From NCBI GenBank assembly GCA_028278405.1, contig JANQEK010000002.1, positions 1 through 64,000 on the forward strand: a stretch of DNA of 64,000 nucleotides, read 5' to 3'. Position 1 is the stretch's first letter. Every line of letters starts with the position of its first letter. Below the pieces are notes generated by a model. It was not told where the DNA came from. It worked only from the letters and a program-made list of their open reading frames with translations, and ran no database searches. Source of the DNA: Nitrospinaceae bacterium. Lineage in GTDB: Bacteria; Nitrospinota; Nitrospinia; Nitrospinales; Nitrospinaceae. A program made the position numbers and the translations under genes. Shown here piece by piece: positions 17,064 through 25,063 of this stretch.

Positions 17064-19763
17064 TTATTCAATATTATTCGATGAGGTCGCTGTCAGGTTT
17101 TTATAGAATTCCGGATCGACGCGGCGAATCACATCCTCGACATCCAAAAGATCGGTCACTTGATCCTGAACCACTGTCGTGCCGAGCAATCCCTGTCCCA
17201 CTGATCCCTTTTTAATGGTCACCGTTTCTTCCACAATATCGATGATTTTATCCACAACCACTCCCACACTTCGTCCTCGATCGGTATATACAATAACGCG
17301 TAACATATCCTCCTCTTCCCTTGAGGCGGTCATTCCAAAAATGTCCGACAGGAAAACCAACGGCATGATATCTCCCCGATACTGAACCACAGGTTGGCCG
17401 TCTGATTTTTCCAACTGATTCAGATTGAACTCTTCGAGTCGCGCCACCATGGATAAAGGCACAGCCATCCTCGTATCGTTACCGGGTGAAAAAACCAGCA
17501 GTGGCTGGCGATCGACATTTTGGGTTTCCCTTGAGTCACCGTCACCCTCGCCAACCAGGTCGCGGCTTTCTTGACCGACAACATGAGCTTTTTGTGCCAG
17601 CCCCATGGCATCAAGAATCAATACCACCTTGCCATCTCCCATGATGGTGGCTCCGGCATATGCGTTGATCCCATTCAATTGCTTGCCAAGAGGCTTGACC
17701 ACGATTTCCTCAGTATCCTGGATCGTATCAACCAATAGGCCGAACTGGCAGGAACCTGCTTGCAACACTGCAATATTCACAGTGCTGGAGGTAGAAGAGC
17801 TTCCAATTTCCAGCACCTCATTTAAGGAGACCAGAGGAAGAAGGTTTCCACGCAACCGATAAACGGGAGAACCATGAATATGCTCAATAGCCGATTCATC
17901 CTCAAGTCGAACCAATTCCGTGAGGCCTACTTGGGGAATCGCATATCTGAAAGGTTCGCAACCCACAATGAGAGCAGGCACAATGGCCAGTGTCAGAGGA
18001 ATTTTAACCTTCAGCGTTGTCCCTTGCCCGGTTTTCGATTGAACGTCAACAGTTCCCCCGATTTTTTCTATATTGGTTTTGACCACATCCATGCCGACCC
18101 CGCGACCGGATATGTTGGATATGGATTTAGCCGTGGAAAATCCCTGGGAAAAAATCAGATTGATGAGTTCCTGATCATTCATCAGGTCCGCATCCTGAGA
18201 CGTGATCAGGTTGTTGCTGATAGCCTTTGCCTTGATCTTCTCAGGATCAATACCGCCCCCGTCATCGACGATTTCAATATTAACCTGACCCCCTTCATGG
18301 TAAGCACGGAGAAAAAGATGGCCCTCTGGATTTTTTCCATTGGCGGCTCTTTCATCCGGCATCTCTATTCCATGATCTACCGAATTCCGGATGATATGAG
18401 TCAAAGGATCTTTAATCGCTTCAAGCAAAGTCTTATCCAATTCCGTATCTTTGCCCTCCATTTCCAAACGAACTTTTTTGTTGCATGTCGCGGCAAGGTC
18501 ACGGACTATCCGGGGAAACTTGTTCCAGATATTGCCAATCGGCTGCATTCGGGTTTTCATCACCCCTTCTTGAAGCTCGGAAGTGAGTTGATCCAAATGC
18601 TGGGTGGTGGAATGAATCGCCGTGTCCGTTTCGGTCGCGGCAAACTGAATCATCTGGTTACGCGCCAGGACCAGCTCGCCCACCAGATTCATGAGTCGAT
18701 CCAAAATGTCCACATCGACACGGATGCTTTCAGACCGGCGCTCTCCCTGGACCCTGCGATCCTTATGGAGAGCTAGATAAGCTTCTTCCGCTTCCTTGTT
18801 TCCGGACCTCCGATCTACATGCTCTCTTCGCTCCGATTCTTTCGCTTTCGGAGCAACTGTGGCATCGTTGCGCACGGTTGCCGGCTCCATCGACTGTTTC
18901 CGAGCTTTACCCAAAATTTTATCCCGGGTTGACGAAGCGATTCTGCAGACCTCTTGAACCAGGTCCTCGGGAATATCCATTTCACATAAGGTTTGATTGA
19001 AAATCTCAATCATGGCATCAAAGTGCTCATCCGCCAGACCCTTATCCAATAAATTCCGATGGGCTTCTTCCAGGGTTTTGCCGGTATAGTGAGACTCGCC
19101 GCCCAGAGCAAAGGCCCAATAAGATTTTTCCTTATTTCGAAGGCGTTCTGTATCCACATCTTCAAAAAACTTCTTGACCCGTTTATCCTCCAAGACCTTG
19201 TCAAAAAATTTGTCGATTAAGACATCGATCGCATTTTGTCCTCCCAGACGTTCAAACAAAGATCCGTTGATCGGGGATAACGCCGACTTTTGAGTCGATT
19301 GAGCAGGTTTCTTTTTGGTTGTCTTCGGAGTTTTGCCTTTGGCTTTGGGAGTTTTTGCTTTTAGGGATTTTGGTTTCTTGCCAGACTGCAGAGCCTCTAT
19401 TTGACTCACCAGATCGGAATAATCGATGTCACCTTCCGTGCGGTCTTTTTCAATATTGGACAGAATTTCACGAACCGCATCCACCATCTTCAGCAAGGCG
19501 TGGGCAATATCCGGAGTCATACTCAACTCCCCGTCCCTTAATTTGCTGAGAAGGTTTTCACCAACATGCGCGATGGATTCCAGTTTGGCAAAACCCAAAA
19601 AACCGCAGGTACCCTTGATGGTATGAATCGTCCGAAATATGCTGGCCAGCAAACTTTTTTCTCCTGGATTGGCTTCCAGATCCACCAAATGCTGATCCAG
19701 CTGATCCAGGTTTTCGTAGCTCTCGGTGAGAAACTCTCCGATGATGGCACTCATATCATCCAT
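17064..19763 (-). CDS. CheA-type histidine kinase with embedded truncated haemoglobin domain
   Basis: An 899-aa kinase. Order: Hpt/P1 about 1-125 with H47 in TIHTIKGT; Lys/Pro/Ala-rich linker about 129-165; group-1 truncated haemoglobin about 168-286; linker; P3 dimerisation about 348-410; CheA HATPase about 415-600 (DPLTHIIRNSVDHGIE, GRGVGMDVV); CheW-like domain about 605-730; second CheW-like domain about 745-885. The globin has LFERLGGQ, paired Phe F199/F200 (CD1), ALGG, YTG and proximal H235. From memory it aligns without gaps to M. tuberculosis trHbN at an offset of 154 residues, giving F187 at B10 and E212 at E11. The usual P2 (CheY/CheB docking) domain is absent and the globin sits in its place. 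Start ATG has AGGAGG 7 nt upstream. No MCP gene is nearby, so the globin is the likely input. Confidence 0.93.
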   Translation of the reverse strand: MDDMSAIIGEFLTESYENLDQLDQHLVDLEANPGEKSLLASIFRTIHTIKGTCGFLGFAKLESIAHVGENLLSKLRDGELSMTPDIAHALLKMVDAVREILSNIEKDRTEGDIDYSDLVSQIEALQSGKKPKSLKAKTPKAKGKTPKTTKKKPAQSTQKSALSPINGSLFERLGGQNAIDVLIDKFFDKVLEDKRVKKFFEDVDTERLRNKEKSYWAFALGGESHYTGKTLEEAHRNLLDKGLADEHFDAMIEIFNQTLCEMDIPEDLVQEVCRIASSTRDKILGKARKQSMEPATVRNDATVAPKAKESERREHVDRRSGNKEAEEAYLALHKDRRVQGERRSESIRVDVDILDRLMNLVGELVLARNQMIQFAATETDTAIHSTTQHLDQLTSELQEGVMKTRMQPIGNIWNKFPRIVRDLAATCNKKVRLEMEGKDTELDKTLLEAIKDPLTHIIRNSVDHGIEMPDERAANGKNPEGHLFLRAYHEGGQVNIEIVDDGGGIDPEKIKAKAISNNLITSQDADLMNDQELINLIFSQGFSTAKSISNISGRGVGMDVVKTNIEKIGGTVDVQSKTGQGTTLKVKIPLTLAIVPALIVGCEPFRYAIPQVGLTELVRLEDESAIEHIHGSPVYRLRGNLLPLVSLNEVLEIGSSSTSSTVNIAVLQAGSCQFGLLVDTIQDTEEIVVKPLGKQLNGINAYAGATIMGDGKVVLILDAMGLAQKAHVVGQESRDLVGEGDGDSRETQNVDRQPLLVFSPGNDTRMAVPLSMVARLEEFNLNQLEKSDGQPVVQYRGDIMPLVFLSDIFGMTASREEEDMLRVIVYTDRGRSVGVVVDKIIDIVEETVTIKKGSVGQGLLGTTVVQDQVTDLLDVEDVIRRVDPEFYKNLTATSSNNIE

Positions 19764-20105
19764 GGAAGGAACCTCCTGGCATTAACAAGCCAGCACACAA
19801 TTAACGAACGTTCGCCATCTTCACTTCCTCTACAGGGTCAAACCCTGTGAATTAAACGGGTTACGGAGCAAACCCATGGGTCGACCGGCAGGCCAAACAA
19901 TTAATTTCAATATCTCGTGTTCATGGCAGAGATCAGGAAGATGACCTAATGATAGTTTAATTTACAGCTAATAAGGATGTAAAGCTATAAAGCCGAGAAA
20001 AAAAGACCCCTGTCAAAAGAACAAAGAAGGACCTTTATCCCTAAATAACTAGTTGTAATACAATGAGTTAAAGGAAATTGGAGAGAGGACCCAAAAAGGT
20101 AGAAC
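19764..20105. other. Intergenic stretch upstream of globin-CheA
   Basis: This 342-bp non-coding gap separates the NtrC-type regulator from the globin-CheA gene. It should hold the promoter of the CheA-hybrid kinase-REC kinase series and the end of the regulator transcript. I see AT-rich sequence around 19940-20070 but no convincing hairpin or promoter pair. Confidence 0.45.
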
Positions 20106-21494
20106 TCAGGAATTTTCCAAAACTTTCTGGTAGTGCTTTCGATTCAAACCGTACTTTTGGATTTTGTAGTAGAGCGTCTGGCGGGGGATACCCAAGGCAA
20201 GGTAGGTATTTTTAATATCACCATTTTGACGAATGAGTTCCTGCTCGATAATGGTTTTTTCAAACGCCGTCAATTGATCATTCAGCGTCATCTCTCCGTT
20301 CCCTGAGGTACTGTTATCAGGAAAGGAGGCGAAGCATTCGTTTTGTCCCGGAATGTCCATGATCAATTGGAGAACATATTTTTCTGCTTCATTTTTCAAT
20401 TCACGCACATTGCCTTCCCAAGGCCGAGTCAATAGTTTCTGCATGAAATCCCCGGCGGGGAGAGTGAGTACGGACACCTTGTATCGGCAACCGATTTCCG
20501 AAACAAAATGATTGAACAGCAGCGGAATATCTTCCATCCGCTCACGGAGAGGCGGAAGATACATTTGAAACACATTGAGACGGTAATACAAATCTTTTCG
20601 AAATTTGTTTTCGTCGAAAGCTTGTTTCAAATCCGTTTTTGTTGCGGCGATCACCCGAACGTCTACCGGTATGGGATCGTTGGAGCCTACCCGGTAAATA
20701 ACCCGGTCCTGAAGCACATGAAGCAACTTCACCTGAAGGTGAAGGGGCATGCTCTCGATTTCATCCAGAAAAACGGTTCCTCCATGAGCATGCTCAAACT
20801 TTCCGATGCGTCGTTGGTCCGCGCCAGTGAAAGAGCCCGCTTCATGCCCAAAGAGTTCGCTCTCAATGATATTTTCCGGAATGGCGCCACAATTGATAGA
20901 AACAAAATTGTTTTCTTTCCGGGGGCTGTTTTCATGCAGGCACCGGGCCACCAAATCTTTTCCCGAACCCGTTTCCCCTAAAATGAGAACATCCGGATCG
21001 GATCCTGCCATACTGGTGATCGTTTCCCGCAGACGGACCATAGCGGGTGACTTGCCGATGATTCTGAAATTGGCTTCCTGCTGGTCACTAATCTCTTTTC
21101 TAAGAACCCGCACTTCGCTGACCAGGTGCCGTTTTTCCATTGCCCGGTGGACCACTTCCATCAACACTTCACCGGAAAACGGTTTTTCCAGAAAATCATA
21201 AGCCCCTTCGCGGATGGCTTGAACGGCGGTCGGAATATCTCCCTGTCCGGTGATCAGGATTACGGGCAAGTCGGCGTCGATTTCCTTTATTCGTTTCATC
21301 ATAGAAATACCGTCCATTCCCGGCATGATCACATCGCTGATGATGATCCCCGGCCACCCGGCACTGATCCGGTTCAGAGCGGCTTTCGCAGAATCAAAGG
21401 TCTCCACCTGATAGTTTCTCCGCTCCAGGGTATCCTTGTAGCCTAGACGGATGATCTTTGAATCTTCTACGACAATGACTTTGCCTTCACTCAT
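20106..21494 (-). CDS. NtrC-family sigma-54-dependent response regulator
   Basis: About 462 aa: receiver about 5-120 (VVVEDSK, IIISDVIMPGMDG, LEKPF); AAA+ domain about 140-380 with Walker A GETGSGKD, sigma-54 contact loop GSFTGA, Walker B TVFLDEIE; C-terminal Fis-type helix-turn-helix (DIKNTYLALGIPRQTLYYKI). The contact loop has Ser in place of the usual first Ala of GAFTGA. I chose the ATG at 21494, which has GAGTG upstream and leaves 8 bp after the kinase stop; a TTG at 21506 would overlap that stop. It pairs with the kinase immediately upstream and activates sigma-54 promoters whose identity is not visible here. Confidence 0.92.
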   Translation of the reverse strand: MSEGKVIVVEDSKIIRLGYKDTLERRNYQVETFDSAKAALNRISAGWPGIIISDVIMPGMDGISMMKRIKEIDADLPVILITGQGDIPTAVQAIREGAYDFLEKPFSGEVLMEVVHRAMEKRHLVSEVRVLRKEISDQQEANFRIIGKSPAMVRLRETITSMAGSDPDVLILGETGSGKDLVARCLHENSPRKENNFVSINCGAIPENIIESELFGHEAGSFTGADQRRIGKFEHAHGGTVFLDEIESMPLHLQVKLLHVLQDRVIYRVGSNDPIPVDVRVIAATKTDLKQAFDENKFRKDLYYRLNVFQMYLPPLRERMEDIPLLFNHFVSEIGCRYKVSVLTLPAGDFMQKLLTRPWEGNVRELKNEAEKYVLQLIMDIPGQNECFASFPDNSTSGNGEMTLNDQLTAFEKTIIEQELIRQNGDIKNTYLALGIPRQTLYYKIQKYGLNRKHYQKVLENS

Positions 21495-21502
21495 AATTTC
21501 AC

Positions 21503-23725
21503 TCAATTCAGGACAGTGGCTGGAGTTAGATAATTATCCGAACGACGACCGGCCTTTCGGGGTATTCGTTTGGGAAGCGTAATGACAAATCCGGTGCCTT
21601 TTCCCTCAATCCCCGTTTCCACATCGATGCGCCCACCGTGGGCTTTGACAATTCCATAACTGACCGCCAAACCCAGTCCCATACCTCCACTGTCTTTTTT
21701 GGTGGTAAAAAAAGGTTCAAACAGATTTCGTCGCTGGTCTTCCGGAATACCCGGTCCGTTATCCCTCACAATGATTTTCAGTGAAGACTCCAGCGCTCGT
21801 GCGGCCACAACAATGATTCCATCCGCATCCGAAATGGCTTCTTCTGCATTGTTCAAAAGGTTCAAAATCACCTGCTTGATCTGGTCTTCAATGCCATAAA
21901 CTTTGGGAAGGTTGGGGTCCAAATCCATTACCAACTTGATACTCCGCTTTTGCAAACGGGCCTGGGTCAATGTAACCATGTCGTTGATCGCTGAATGCAA
22001 ATCCATCGGCTCAGCTAAATTAGGAGAAGGCCGATGAATATCCTGCATTTTTTCAACCAGGTCCATCGCGCGGTAGCATTCACGAATCGCCAGTTCCAAC
22101 AAGTCCTCAGATCCCTGTTTCAAAGAAAATTCCCGGGCGGCTTTTTCGAGAACCGTTAGAATTCCAAACAGGGGATTTTTAAATTCGTGAGCCAACGAAG
22201 CCGACAACCTTCCGGCGGCCGCTAATTTTTCTGATTCCACCAGTTGCTTCTGTAGAGTTTTGGACTTCCCATCATCGGACACGATTCCCGTCTCATGGAG
22301 TTTTTCAAGTTTATTCCGTGTTTCATTGAAAATCTTTTCTGCATATTTTGATTTGGAAACGTCCACCAGGGTCGCCACAAATTTCCTGCCGGTTTGTTGA
22401 GCCAGTTCACCCACCGACAAATCCAGAAAAAGCCGCGTTCCGTCCTTGCGAAGTCCCATAGCAGCCGCTTTCAAGATCCCCGGCTCCCCTTCGCTGCCGT
22501 CATCAATTCTCTGGAAAGCGTTGTGGTTTTGGGAAGGATTCTGCCCAATGATCAGGTTTTTGATATTTTGACCGATCAAAGTTTTACCCGAGTACCCAAA
22601 CAATTTTGCCGCCGCCCCATTGAAGGAATCGATCACTCCTCTATCGTTAAACGTCACCACAGCTTCCTTTCCCGGTTCTGTGGTATCCGCGACCGGGTTT
22701 TCGCTCTGACTCAGGGTTTTAACCAGATTCTTATATTTCAAGATAGCCCCTAGTAACCGGGTAGCGGACAAAATCCATTTCAATTCTGTTGAATAAGGAG
22801 AGCGGGACTCGCGGTTATAAAAAGTCAAAACCCCCACCACCTGTTGATCCGAATCCCTCACAGGGAACGACCAGGACGCCTTGAATTCATCCGCTTTTGC
22901 CGAGGCGCCGCATCTTTCCCAAAGCGGGCTCGCACTGATATCTTCAATTAGAATCGGTTTGTTCTGAGTCACCGCCGTACCCCAAGGGTTCACCCCACTT
23001 CCCAGGCCGACGGGCCCGATTTCCTGCAGCATGAGTGGAGTGAGGCTTGGACCGGCAACGCAATCGAGTTGAGACTTTTCCGAATTCAACAAATGAACAG
23101 ATCCTGAAATACCGTCCGAACAAGATTCCATTTCCGTAATCAATGGATTTAAAATATCCTCCAACGGCTCTCCACGAATCAACATCTCCAGGGCTTGGGT
23201 TTGACCGGACAAAAATTGGGATAAACTCTGATAAGGATCTTTTCGACTTTTGGTTTCCCGGCGCTCTAACCGGGCGGGAGGTGCCGAGGTCGTCTTCTTC
23301 CGCGCCGTGACCAGAGATTCGGTGGGCTTCGGGTGAGTCGGAAATGAGGTGACACCAGGTGTATCCAAACAATCGGTGACTTTCTTGAGCATTTCCGGCC
23401 AGGTAAATGGTTTTAATACGAAATCATGAATGCCAAACCGGGAAGCTTGATCCGAGGTCAGAGGTTTAGGGTGTCCGGTGACCACGATGACCGGTGTTTG
23501 AGGATTGATTTTTTTGATTTTTTTTGAGACCTGCAGACCATCCATGCCCTTCAGCCTCAGATCGGTGATCACCAGATCAAAACTGTCCGACTGGAATTTG
23601 CGAACGCCCTCTTCACCATCGTGGGCAGTGGTGATGTGGTAGCCACTGTCCTGAAAATTGCCTCTCAGCGTCTCAGTGACCAGGTTTTCATCTTCTATTA
23701 ATAGAATAGAATCGGGATCCCTCAT
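21503..23725 (-). CDS. REC-GAF-PAS histidine kinase
   Basis: About 740 aa: receiver about 5-120 (ILLIEDEN, LVITDLRLKGMDG, LKPFTW), linker, GAF about 180-330, PAS about 340-465, HisKA with H-box LAHEFKNPLFGI, HATPase (DNGPGIPEDQ, GMGLGLAVSYGI). The frame is open to 23842, but the ATG at 23725 is chosen: GGAGGAGG lies just before it and the receiver begins five residues later. The domain order resembles GAF-containing kinases that partner NtrC regulators in exosortase/exopolysaccharide loci (PrsK-PrsR type). It is cytosolic and is the promoter-proximal gene of a two-gene unit with the NtrC-type regulator. Confidence 0.88.
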   Translation of the reverse strand: MRDPDSILLIEDENLVTETLRGNFQDSGYHITTAHDGEEGVRKFQSDSFDLVITDLRLKGMDGLQVSKKIKKINPQTPVIVVTGHPKPLTSDQASRFGIHDFVLKPFTWPEMLKKVTDCLDTPGVTSFPTHPKPTESLVTARKKTTSAPPARLERRETKSRKDPYQSLSQFLSGQTQALEMLIRGEPLEDILNPLITEMESCSDGISGSVHLLNSEKSQLDCVAGPSLTPLMLQEIGPVGLGSGVNPWGTAVTQNKPILIEDISASPLWERCGASAKADEFKASWSFPVRDSDQQVVGVLTFYNRESRSPYSTELKWILSATRLLGAILKYKNLVKTLSQSENPVADTTEPGKEAVVTFNDRGVIDSFNGAAAKLFGYSGKTLIGQNIKNLIIGQNPSQNHNAFQRIDDGSEGEPGILKAAAMGLRKDGTRLFLDLSVGELAQQTGRKFVATLVDVSKSKYAEKIFNETRNKLEKLHETGIVSDDGKSKTLQKQLVESEKLAAAGRLSASLAHEFKNPLFGILTVLEKAAREFSLKQGSEDLLELAIRECYRAMDLVEKMQDIHRPSPNLAEPMDLHSAINDMVTLTQARLQKRSIKLVMDLDPNLPKVYGIEDQIKQVILNLLNNAEEAISDADGIIVVAARALESSLKIIVRDNGPGIPEDQRRNLFEPFFTTKKDSGGMGLGLAVSYGIVKAHGGRIDVETGIEGKGTGFVITLPKRIPRKAGRRSDNYLTPATVLN

Positions 23726-24300
23726 TCCTCCTCCAAAGGAAAAGTGGGAATCAAGCAGGCTTAGATAACCATCCTGTGTGCCGCATTCCGCTTGACGGAA
23801 CAACTGACAAAAAGTTCTTAATCGACCTCCGGCCAAAAGCAAACAATAGCCTGAAAAGGCTTGTTTTATACTATTGTCATGCTCGCTTTTGAACTATAAT
23901 TGTATGAAACCGGGCTTAAAAGTCAACAAAATAAACCCGATAAAAATCAAATAAAGTAAATTTTTTCAATACTTTGACCATCCTGCTACAGGCTTTGGAG
24001 TCTCTTTTGACCCAAGGTCCTAAGACTTTTGAAACACAGTATTCCAAAATTCAAAAACAAAGAGACCCTTTTTAGCTTTATCTCTCGGTTTCAAGCCTAC
24101 AAACAGATTGGATCAGAATATCTAACCCGAAAGCTGAATTTTCTCAGCAGAAACAGCCAATAATTAAGAGTTCTGATTAATTCTATTATTAGAGTCCCAA
24201 TTGGAGACAGAATCAAGCACAAAATGACTTTAACTTTCTATGTAACCAGAAATAAAGGCCTTGAGATCAGCTGGAATGTAGAGTGGAACGGATTCCCAAG
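23726..24300. other. Intergenic stretch, no gene seen
   Basis: AT-rich non-coding gap between two minus-strand units. It holds a short inverted repeat, AGCCT-GAAA-AGGCT, at 23849-23862 close to the kinase start, which may sit in the 5' leader or promoter. No open frame with a ribosome site was found on either strand. Confidence 0.45.
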
Positions 24301-24330
24301 AAAAAAGCCTGACCACAAGGTCAGGCTTCT
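24301..24330 (-). terminator. Rho-independent terminator of the VWA lipoprotein unit
   Basis: Inverted repeat AAGCCTGACC-acaa-GGTCAGGCTT at 24305-24328, a 10-bp perfect stem with a 4-nt loop. Read on the minus strand it ends in a run of T (plus-strand A run at 24301-24306). It lies 65 bp past the lipoprotein stop, in the right place to end that transcript. Confidence 0.88.
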
Positions 24331-24394
24331 TACCTGGGGCCATCTTTAGAGAGGAGGTGTACCAGGTGATGCAAATTCTATTCAATGCCCAAAG

Positions 24395-25063
24395 CTACAG
24401 CGCCAGGGCCTCTTCTCGCTCCATATCGTTGACAACGATCCACTCTCCCCCACCCTGCTTCACGCGGACTTGCCAATCTTCCAAACGGTCGAGATATTCC
24501 TGAGGATTCACATTGTCTGTACGTAATTTTGTAACATTAAGAGCACGAACTTTAAAACCCTTCAGCGTAAAGTTCATATCCCGGACAAATCCTTTGGGCA
24601 GTTCCTCTTTAAGGTCGGAGTAAATGAGAACGTGTTTTTCAGCAACTCCCACCTCGTTCAGGTATTCGATCGCCTGAAGGAGGCCACCCGAAATGTCGGT
24701 ATATTTACTGCCTCTAACCGTTTTCACGAACTTGTCTACAGTTTCGGCAAATACCTTCTTTTGTTTGTTGGAAACCGAAGGTCTCGCATCAAAAGTCACT
24801 TTTGCCACGATGTCCTTTTCGCTGAAGCTGCCGCTGTCAATCCGCGCCACGACCAACGAATCTCCTGGTCCCAACTCGGTTCCCATCAGATAATTGATAA
24901 TCTGCTGGGCTTTCTTCAGCTCCTTGGTATAGGTGCCGGATGTATCCAGTAGCAGGTAAACTCCACGACCGGTTCCGGTATTGACTTCGCCGGTATCACT
25001 ATCCGAACAGGAAGTCATCGTCAAACAAAAACTTGTTAATACGAAAGCTAATAGTTTTTTCAT
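24395..25063 (-). CDS. VWA-domain lipoprotein
   Basis: A 222-aa exported protein with a lipoprotein signal (MKKLLAFVLTSF..., Cys at about residue 19 in MTSCS). The mature part begins with a von Willebrand A fold: VYLLLDTSGTYT carries the DxSxT metal-site motif (about 35-46), with TDISGGLLQAI (conserved Thr/Gly) and HVLIYSDLKEE (conserved Asp) in the expected places. VWA domains bind proteins through a divalent metal. The start overlaps the upstream membrane-protein stop by 4 bp (ATGA), so the two are made together. Specific function unknown. Confidence 0.82.
   Translation of the reverse strand: MKKLLAFVLTSFCLTMTSCSDSDTGEVNTGTGRGVYLLLDTSGTYTKELKKAQQIINYLMGTELGPGDSLVVARIDSGSFSEKDIVAKVTFDARPSVSNKQKKVFAETVDKFVKTVRGSKYTDISGGLLQAIEYLNEVGVAEKHVLIYSDLKEELPKGFVRDMNFTLKGFKVRALNVTKLRTDNVNPQEYLDRLEDWQVRVKQGGGEWIVVNDMEREEALAL

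Noticed and set aside
17874-18776. 300-codon open frame on the + strand inside the CheA gene
   Set aside because: It is antisense to a fully supported CheA coding region, has no ribosome site and no recognisable domain.
23726-23842. N-terminal extension of the REC-GAF-PAS kinase
   Set aside because: GGAGGAGG sits directly before the internal ATG at 23725, and the extra 39 residues do not belong to the receiver fold.
23849-23862. Short hairpin AGCCT-GAAA-AGGCT followed by a few T on the + strand
   Set aside because: Stem is only 5 bp and no + strand gene ends nearby, so I do not call it a terminator.
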